Positions 58,601-64,000 of a DNA stretch of 64,000 nucleotides are shown here, in pieces. The DNA comes from Nematostella vectensis. Taxonomy: Eukaryota > Cnidaria > Anthozoa > Actiniaria > Edwardsiidae. Both the position numbers and the translations under genes were made by a program. The notes under the pieces were generated by a model. It did not search any database. It was not told where the DNA came from and worked only from the letters and a program-made list of their open reading frames with translations. Within the stretch, counting starts at the first letter, position 1. Each line of letters opens with the position of its first letter. The stretch is taken from NCBI RefSeq assembly GCF_932526225.1, contig NC_064040.1, positions 15,434,494 to 15,498,493 of the forward strand. The letters run 5' to 3'.

Positions 58601-61600
58601 ACTTAAATGATAAAAAAATCAAATCCTAAATAATCCAATTGTTATTGTGTTTTTTTTCAGATAATAAACCTTCCAAAGTTCACATCTCATGTAGTTCAGA
58701 GATTTCTTAAGGTAATGTATTTAGTCCACCTAATGTAATGTAGTTGATATTTATTCAGAAGACCATGAAAAAAAAAGAAGTGTGCTATTGTAAACATGAT
58801 TTCAAATTTCCATATAGGTTCTTGTTTTTGTATACTGCGAGGAATATTTGATTAAATATAAAATTAAAGGTAAAATAAGTTTTTAGGCTTACCCCCAGAG
58901 ACATCAGTCTAGTGGCAACTATACAAAACTTCTGTAAAAACTGATCTGTTTCTAGTTCTTTTACCTATTTCTATTAACAAAATCGTATTCACCAAGCACT
59001 ACCACCCGCCAGCAACTTCTTGGAGTAAGTACGCAGCTGCTTTGTCTCCTATTATCTTTGTTCTACAAAGGAGTTCTTTTGTCTCTATTCTTCTCGTTCT
59101 TTGTGTCGAGGTGCGGATATTGTTCATTTGCCCAATCAAATTGCAGCTTGTAAGAGCTGCGTACTAACCCACTTCTTGTTATATCTAAAACTGTATGGTA
59201 GAACATACTAAAGATATTTGCATAATTACTCAGGATATGGACCTTCTGATATGAGTCTGATATGCTTCAATCTGTTGTTTGTCTTTTGCAGCCTTTGAGC
59301 GCTGCCTATCATGAGGTGGCCAACAGCTACTCGTCCAACAACCAGAGTGAATTACAAGCAGTTGTTACCAAGCACCAGGAGACGTTCACACGTGTAAGAA
59401 ACCCAGTATCTTGGCTAGACGCCTTGTTGAACGATTTTTGTATATTCAATTCCTCTCTTTTCACTTTGTCACTCTTTCCCCCACAGGATAATAACATGGG
59501 ATTGGTGAAGCAAGTGTGTAGTTCAGTCTACAAAAAGAACATTTTAAGGCTCACGAAGGTACTTGTTCCTGGAAGCATTTAGATTTCTTTTGATCAGAAT
59601 AGTCAAATTCCTATTTCTTCACCACCACAGAAACCCGCACGCAAGGGGCTAAGGTGCTTAAAAGTTTGTGTTATATTTGATCCATTCTTTTTTTCCCTAG
59701 ACCTTCTTAACGCTCTCGTTATCAGACATGGCTAACCGTGTACAGCTGAGCAGCCCAAAAGAAGCAGAGGAACACATTCTTCGGATGGTGAGAAAGTATA
59801 AACAGATCTGTTTCTTTTTGTTCATGTGCTTGTTCTCGCCGATGGGTCTTAAAGTCCATATAACCTTTCAGAGTTGATAGACTTTGTCATTTTTTCATAT
59901 TTTCATCTTCCAAATTGTATGTGGTTCGTATGGACCCTATAAAACACGCGCTCGCGCGAATAACTCAAATCTGTAACATTAAGGTATTTTGGTCAACCTT
60001 CGGAAAAAAGGCCATGAACTGAAAGGCCCGGGTCCAGTCATTTGTGACGTAGATCGGGATGTCAACCAAATTACATTAGAAAACATTTGCCTGCGCTAAA
60101 CCGGTTGCCGTCTTTATGACTTCTTAGTTATTGCTGAAGAACGTTGCGTGGTTACAACTTTTACCGTCATCTTTATATCTTAACCTGGTAGTCAAATGAT
60201 CATTTAACTTCAGGGAACAAATCTGCAAAATTTAGCAGATATTTTTTAGTCTTTTGAATTGTTTTTGCATTCTCACGAGCGCGCGCTGTTTTTGAAACCT
60301 ACAACAAAACGATATTTTCTTTTTTCGCATACAACTCTCGACTTTATATTATACTTCGCTTTATTGTCGGTAGCATTGCAATAGAAAACAATTCGCCAAT
60401 ATTTTGTTTTATTGCCGTCTCTGAATTTTAACGGATTTAAGGGAAATACGTTGTTTCAGATTTTCCCGCCAAAACTTGGAATTATTCACTCGATTCAATC
60501 TTCTTTCGCGCGGCCAGGAAAATTTTCAAAGATCTGTAGAAAAGTCAAATTTCAATCAAATTCAATTCCCTTTTCAGAATTTGAAAGTTTATCTATGCTT
60601 TGATTTGGCTAGATTGATATAAGTGAAAGGTTTTAAGAACTTTAACAAGTATACTCAAAAAGGGAAAGGGCTGTGGAATACTAGCTCAAGGCTTTACATT
60701 CTTTGTTACTCAAGTCTGTGGTCAACTTAGGATTTGGTCCACAGAGCTGTAAAGCCTCTTTTTATTAGGGACTGTGTATTTTAGCAGTCCTAGTCGTACT
60801 TTATAAACTATATTGGGAGACGTCAAAGAACTTTGGGAAGGAATGGCCCTTGAAACATCATCTGCAGTGAAGACTGCATGCAAACCTTTCTGACTCTACA
60901 TTTGTCATTTTTTAGATAGAAGATGGTGAGATCTATGCCAGCATCAACCAGCGAGATGGCATGGTTTGTTTCCACGACAACCCCGAGAAATACAACAACC
61001 CTAAGATGCTCAAAAAGATAGACCAGGAGGTATCCTATCTTTTACTTATTTTTTTGCCTAAAATTGTTTCTCCAGTGCCTCATGTTTTCATGTAATCGTT
61101 ATTCTCGTGAAAACATAAACAACATATTTCATTTGTGTCATGCACTGCATTACTTCTTATCCTTTTAATTCCCAACCGTCCAAAACCGCCCCATAGTCTC
61201 GTTCCAAGTTGTTTACTTCATAGCGTATCTATTACCACTTTCTATTGACGTATTAGCCGACTGTAATCCGCTCGCGGGTTTTTCACTATCTTAACAGTCT
61301 GTAATGTATTTTGATTCAATACAAGTAGGATATTTTGCAGGCGTATGACTGTCGTATATTGTTCTCAGATGAGGTTGTTCCAACAATTAGACGAAAAGCT
61401 GCAGCAGATGGACCGGCAACTTGCTGTTAACCCGCAATACGTGCAGAAGGTACCGCAGATATATACTTCACGGGTTCCCTGTGGATATTGTATGGGGTGC
61501 CCGACAAATAACATTGGATGCTCTTTGACAGCACAACCAGTAAAACAATAAACACCCTAAATATACGTGAAATGTTTATTGTCTCCTGATGAGTCAGATG

Positions 61601-62080
61601 TGAGAATTAAGACACTGAGACTTGTTGAGACATGTTGCTAGTTGACTGAATATCTCGCAAGTGATTGGTCCATACATTTCATACATATTTCCGGTGGACT
61701 TTAACAGTCCTCACTTTAAAGAAAAGATATATCAGAATCCATTTCACCACGCCTGTTATTCTTCCACTTGAATTTTTTGTCATCATCAGGAGAGGGGAGG
61801 GGGCTCATGCCCGTTGATCCAGCATACTTTGCGGGCGCCCCCAATGGTCACTACCGCAGAAGAGCTCTTTTGCGGTAGTGACCTTTGGGAGCGCCTGCAA
61901 AGTACGCTGGATCCTCGAGCATGAGTGGGCCTGGGATAACACGGGTTCAGGGAAGGCCCTGTTATATTAGTTTTGTCTTCAAGTCTAATCGAGTTCTGTG
62001 ATTGGCTTTTGCAGACAATGAGCAGTCACGCGGAAGAAGATGTTGGCATTGGGCGCATGCGCGAGGACGTGCTCATGTGA
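55655..62080 (+). CDS. COPS3: COP9 signalosome complex subunit 3
   Basis: PCI-domain subunit of the COP9 signalosome, which removes NEDD8 from cullin-RING ubiquitin ligases. Coding exons: 55655-55827, 55987-56099, 56453-56502, 56846-56938, 57465-57539, 57839-57943, 58278-58367, 58661-58711, 59292-59393, 59487-59558, 59701-59787, 60916-61029, 61369-61449, 62015-62080. Phases agree; 423 aa, the usual length. Recognised segments: [61 protein letters not shown], the PCI region ([32 protein letters not shown], then [16 protein letters not shown]) and the C-terminal DQEM...LDEKLQQMD helix. Exon 1 is better spliced at TT/GTACGT than at TAC/GTAGG, because only the first keeps the frame. ATG in CAAGATGGAG, again a YY1-like start context. 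The N-terminal ~60 residues are diverged. Confidence 0.95.
56598..56800. repeat. TCA/TCG/TTA triplet tract in COPS3 intron 3
   Basis: Imperfect CGTCG and TCATCA triplets grading into ATTATTATT, ending about 45 nt before exon 4. Open frames on both strands are artefacts. Confidence 0.85.
56905..57252 (+). repeat. 41-bp minisatellite copying the COPS3 exon 4 end and its splice donor
   Basis: About 8.5 copies of a 41-bp unit. The first unit is exonic: GCAACTCACATC from 56905 through the exon end at 56938 and the donor CAG/GTGACTT. Later units repeat both exon and donor sequence. Donor-like CAG/GTGA(C/T)T occurs with GT at 56939 (real), 56980, 57021, 57062, 57105, 57146 and 57187; the last unit has lost it (GGAGAT). 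In frame after the real exon, the first extra unit meets TAG. Confidence 0.95.
59024..59172. repeat. ~150-bp dispersed repeat, copy 2
   Basis: Reverse-complement relative of 42611-42757, in COPS3 intron 8 about 120 nt before exon 9. Ends carry AGTAAGTACGCAGCTGCTTT and GCTGCGTACTAACCC. Confidence 0.85.
61538..61727. mobile_element. Inverted-repeat MITE, copy B (reverse orientation)
   Basis: Reverse complement relative of 15954-16115: shares AATGTTTATTGTCT, GACTTGTTGAGACATGTTG, AATATCTCGCAAGTGATTGG and ATACATATTTCCGGTG. It lies in COPS3 intron 13. Confidence 0.75.
61804..61925. mobile_element. Near-perfect 122-bp foldback in COPS3 intron 13
   Basis: Two 61-bp arms meet at GAGCTC (61862-61867) without a loop; about 53 of 61 positions pair, and some of the rest can form G-U pairs in RNA. 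Arms contain GATCCAGCATACTTTGCGGG / GCAAAGTACGCTGGATC and GTCACTACCGCA / TGCGGTAGTGAC. Best read as a foldback/MITE; a small-RNA precursor is possible. Confidence 0.75.
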
Positions 62081-62129
62081 TGCGCATGTGATGAAAACGT
62101 GATTAGTAAAATGAAGTGGTAGTGTTGTA

Positions 62130-62135
62130 AATAAA
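62130..62135 (+). terminator. Poly(A) signal of COPS3
   Basis: AATAAA 50 nt after the COPS3 stop codon. Confidence 0.75.
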
Positions 62136-62605
62136 CTATGTAATTCCTTCCCCTATCCCATTAGTCTGAGTCTTCACATAAATATTAACAATAAATATTC
62201 CGGATGCGAGGTGATTGGAAGTAAAGAAAAAGTTACCCTTTCACGGATTATTGAACTCCCATACAATTTTCTCGGCCATTGAAAAGTGAACAAGATCTTT
62301 AAGTCTTTAAGTAGCGCACAAATCACAAGACACATAGGAAGGTTGGCAGCTGGTTTGTTGCACATTCCAGTTTGGTGTACAAACACCGCCTGTGATCTGT
62401 AGGGTCTTAAACGGTTAGGAGAATTGTCAGTTTAGTTCTATATAAAAGAGCAGGAGTGAAAGAAGTTAAGCGTTAAAGCAAGCAGTGCCAAACTTGTTAG
62501 AAAGCGTACATGAAATAGTCGAGCAACACAATTTGCACACTAACAAGGCATCGGCGAAAGACATTACCAAGTTTGTTGAGCCTACGTGTAACCGCTGACT
62601 CGCGA

Positions 62606-62718
62606 AACAAATCCTCTCGCGAAATAAATCCTCCTGCAAAACAAATCCTCTCGCGAAATAAATCCTCCTGCGAAACCAATCCTCTCGCGAAACAAATCCT
62701 CTCGCGAAATAAATCCTC
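62606..62718 (+). repeat. ~17-bp tandem repeat with CTCGCGAAA
   Basis: About seven alternating units AAATCCTCTCGCGAAA and AAATCCTCCTGCGAAA. TCGCGA inside is a palindrome. Confidence 0.85.
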
Positions 62719-63255
62719 TATAATATATTATGATATGATTATGATATATTATGATCATATTTTGATATGATATAATATGATTTCATTCGTGATCGCGGGA
62801 GAATGTAATGACGCAACTCTCTGTCACAATTTTTACATTAGAGCTATACTACAAGTGATTAGAATATAATATAATAACTTTACTTAATAACTGATACTAA
62901 ACCTTTTGGCCAACAAGTAAAAGGTGGCTATGTCTTTGATATTGTAGTCAAGGCTCCAGATTCAAACTTCTTGCAGCGGGTTCATTTTACTTATTGTATT
63001 CGTGGTTTAATCTTCAATCTATATCCTGCGCTTTAGGTGACATTCTGGTTAAATATAGATTCTTACTTATTTGAAGAGAGTATGAACTGACTCGGTTATA
63101 TCAGAATTGCTAAGAGATCCTACATCACAAGAAACATCGCTTCGCCGCGTGCCATTAGATATAATAGACACACTGACATGAAAAAGGCATCAACCTTTTA
63201 GTGACCCATTGCATGTACACCCGGCACCACGGTGAAGGTACGGGTTGCCTCAACA

Positions 63256-63425
63256 TTAAGGTTGGTTCTCACTTGGACGTTAGCGCAGCGCACGTAATTT
63301 TCCGATTCTCACTGAAACGCAAGCATAAGAAACTGCTTGATTTTCTTGCGCTTATGCTGTTTGACCGATTTTCACTTGTGTCGCGCTTCCATTTGCGCTT
63401 TCGTTCTTGTGAGAACCAACTTTAG
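63256..63425. mobile_element. Small MITE with AAGTTGGTTCTCAC ends
   Basis: About 170 bp. Ends AAGGTTGGTTCTCACTTG and GTGAGAACCAACTT are inverted copies; interior GCGCA-rich stretches are also partly complementary. Non-coding. Confidence 0.7.
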
Positions 63426-63815
63426 AATTTATCAGAACTTAGAAAGTTTATCAGAGGAAGTAATGCAGGCCAAGGAGGGATTCTAACTGGTTGTCATCTA
63501 CAAAGGCGACCAAAGAAAAACTGCAATGAAAATAAACCTAGACTCTTTTGACTTTCACAATGTTGCCCTAACATATTGTTTCAAAATGTCAACATTTTAA
63601 GGAAATTTCAGTTTGAACGCTTTTATATTGGATTTTATTATAAAAAATATAACGTACAATGTATGATTTTGTTTATATTAGAATCACCCGGGTACATTCG
63701 TTTATATAAATAAAAGCGCTACAAAGGTTATAGCAGATACACTATAAAAAATATCAAGCGAAAAAAAGGAGAAATTTGTAGAAATTTAGGTTGGCTCTTG
63801 ACTAGCCATTGATCT

Positions 63816-63896
63816 AGGCTGCTAGCCGGCTCGTCGGAGTTTCGGGTTTCCTGTGGAAGGGTAGTCCCGAATCCACGGAGAGCCGGCTAGCAGGCT
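63816..63896. repeat. Inverted repeat around GCTAGCCGGCT
   Basis: AGGCTGCTAGCCGGCT (63816-63831) and AGCCGGCTAGCAGGCT (63881-63896) pair at 15 of 16 positions around a ~49-nt middle. Probably a short foldback element. Confidence 0.65.
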
Positions 63897-64000
63897 ACCT
63901 TTGATCCTTATTCCATCCTGAATTCTTATTTTATTGGGAAGTCCTTCATCCTGATTTTATTGGGGAATGCAGCTCTCGATCCTGAATTTCTTGGGATATC

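Larger units (their letters stand above)
62136..64000. other. Gene-free spacer at the right end
   Basis: No coding exon recognised on either strand. It contains the 62606-62718 tandem repeat and two inverted-repeat elements, annotated separately; the rest is AT-rich. Confidence 0.55.

Noticed and set aside
1-64000. tRNA, rRNA or snRNA genes
   Set aside because: I saw no cloverleaf with A and B boxes, no rRNA segment and no snRNA-like sequence. A covariance-model scan would be needed to exclude small ones.

Overview
The window reads as nuclear DNA of an animal, most likely an anthozoan cnidarian (Nematostella vectensis fits best, but this is inference from protein similarity, intron density and repeat style, not a database result). 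There are no operons, ribosome binding sites or CRISPR arrays. Genes are split into short exons with GT-AG introns, and introns and spacers are full of minisatellites and small inverted-repeat transposons. Exon chains were assembled by hand from splice sites and phase, and all the complete genes close in frame.

Layout. (1) 1-432, +: the 3' end of MRPL11 (mitochondrial ribosomal protein uL11m). (2) 1167-6481, -: ELAC1 (short-form tRNase Z), three coding exons, with about 2.9 kb of a 34-bp minisatellite in its second intron. (3) 6482-6640: a 159-bp head-to-head promoter shared by ELAC1 and SF3B2. (4) 6641-27083, +: SF3B2 (U2 snRNP SF3b subunit), 24 coding exons, about 996 aa. Its introns hold a mariner-type MITE, a CR1/L2-like LINE tail, a GTT-rich tract and about 6.3 kb of a roughly 30-bp minisatellite with higher-order structure. 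(5) 28152-41851, +: a classical calpain with a penta-EF-hand domain, 18 coding exons, 678 aa. It carries a decayed Tc1/mariner transposase in intron 1, a 0.8-kb non-autonomous DNA transposon in intron 10 and a cluster of CACGTG motifs in its last intron. (6) 41852-47704: gene-poor spacer with a likely promoter and 5' leader of the next gene. (7) 47705-53920, +: ISYNA1 (myo-inositol-3-phosphate synthase), 558 aa, seven coding exons. (8) 55655-62080, +: COPS3 (COP9 signalosome subunit 3), 423 aa, 14 coding exons. (9) 62081-64000: spacer with small inverted-repeat elements.

The genes are unrelated housekeeping loci (mitochondrial translation, tRNA 3' processing, splicing, calcium-dependent proteolysis, inositol synthesis, ubiquitin-pathway control) and are not expected to form one system. 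The only regulatory coupling visible is the ELAC1/SF3B2 bidirectional promoter.

The most unusual material is in the introns. A 41-bp minisatellite in COPS3 has copied an exon end together with its 5' splice site, giving one real and six decoy donors in a row. A 35-bp minisatellite in ISYNA1 repeats about 22 times a sequence resembling the real 3' splice site just downstream. A 21-bp motif recurs identically in three separate SF3B2 introns. A mariner-type MITE has landed 9 nt from an ISYNA1 splice donor. Several MITE families are present in two copies inside this one window.
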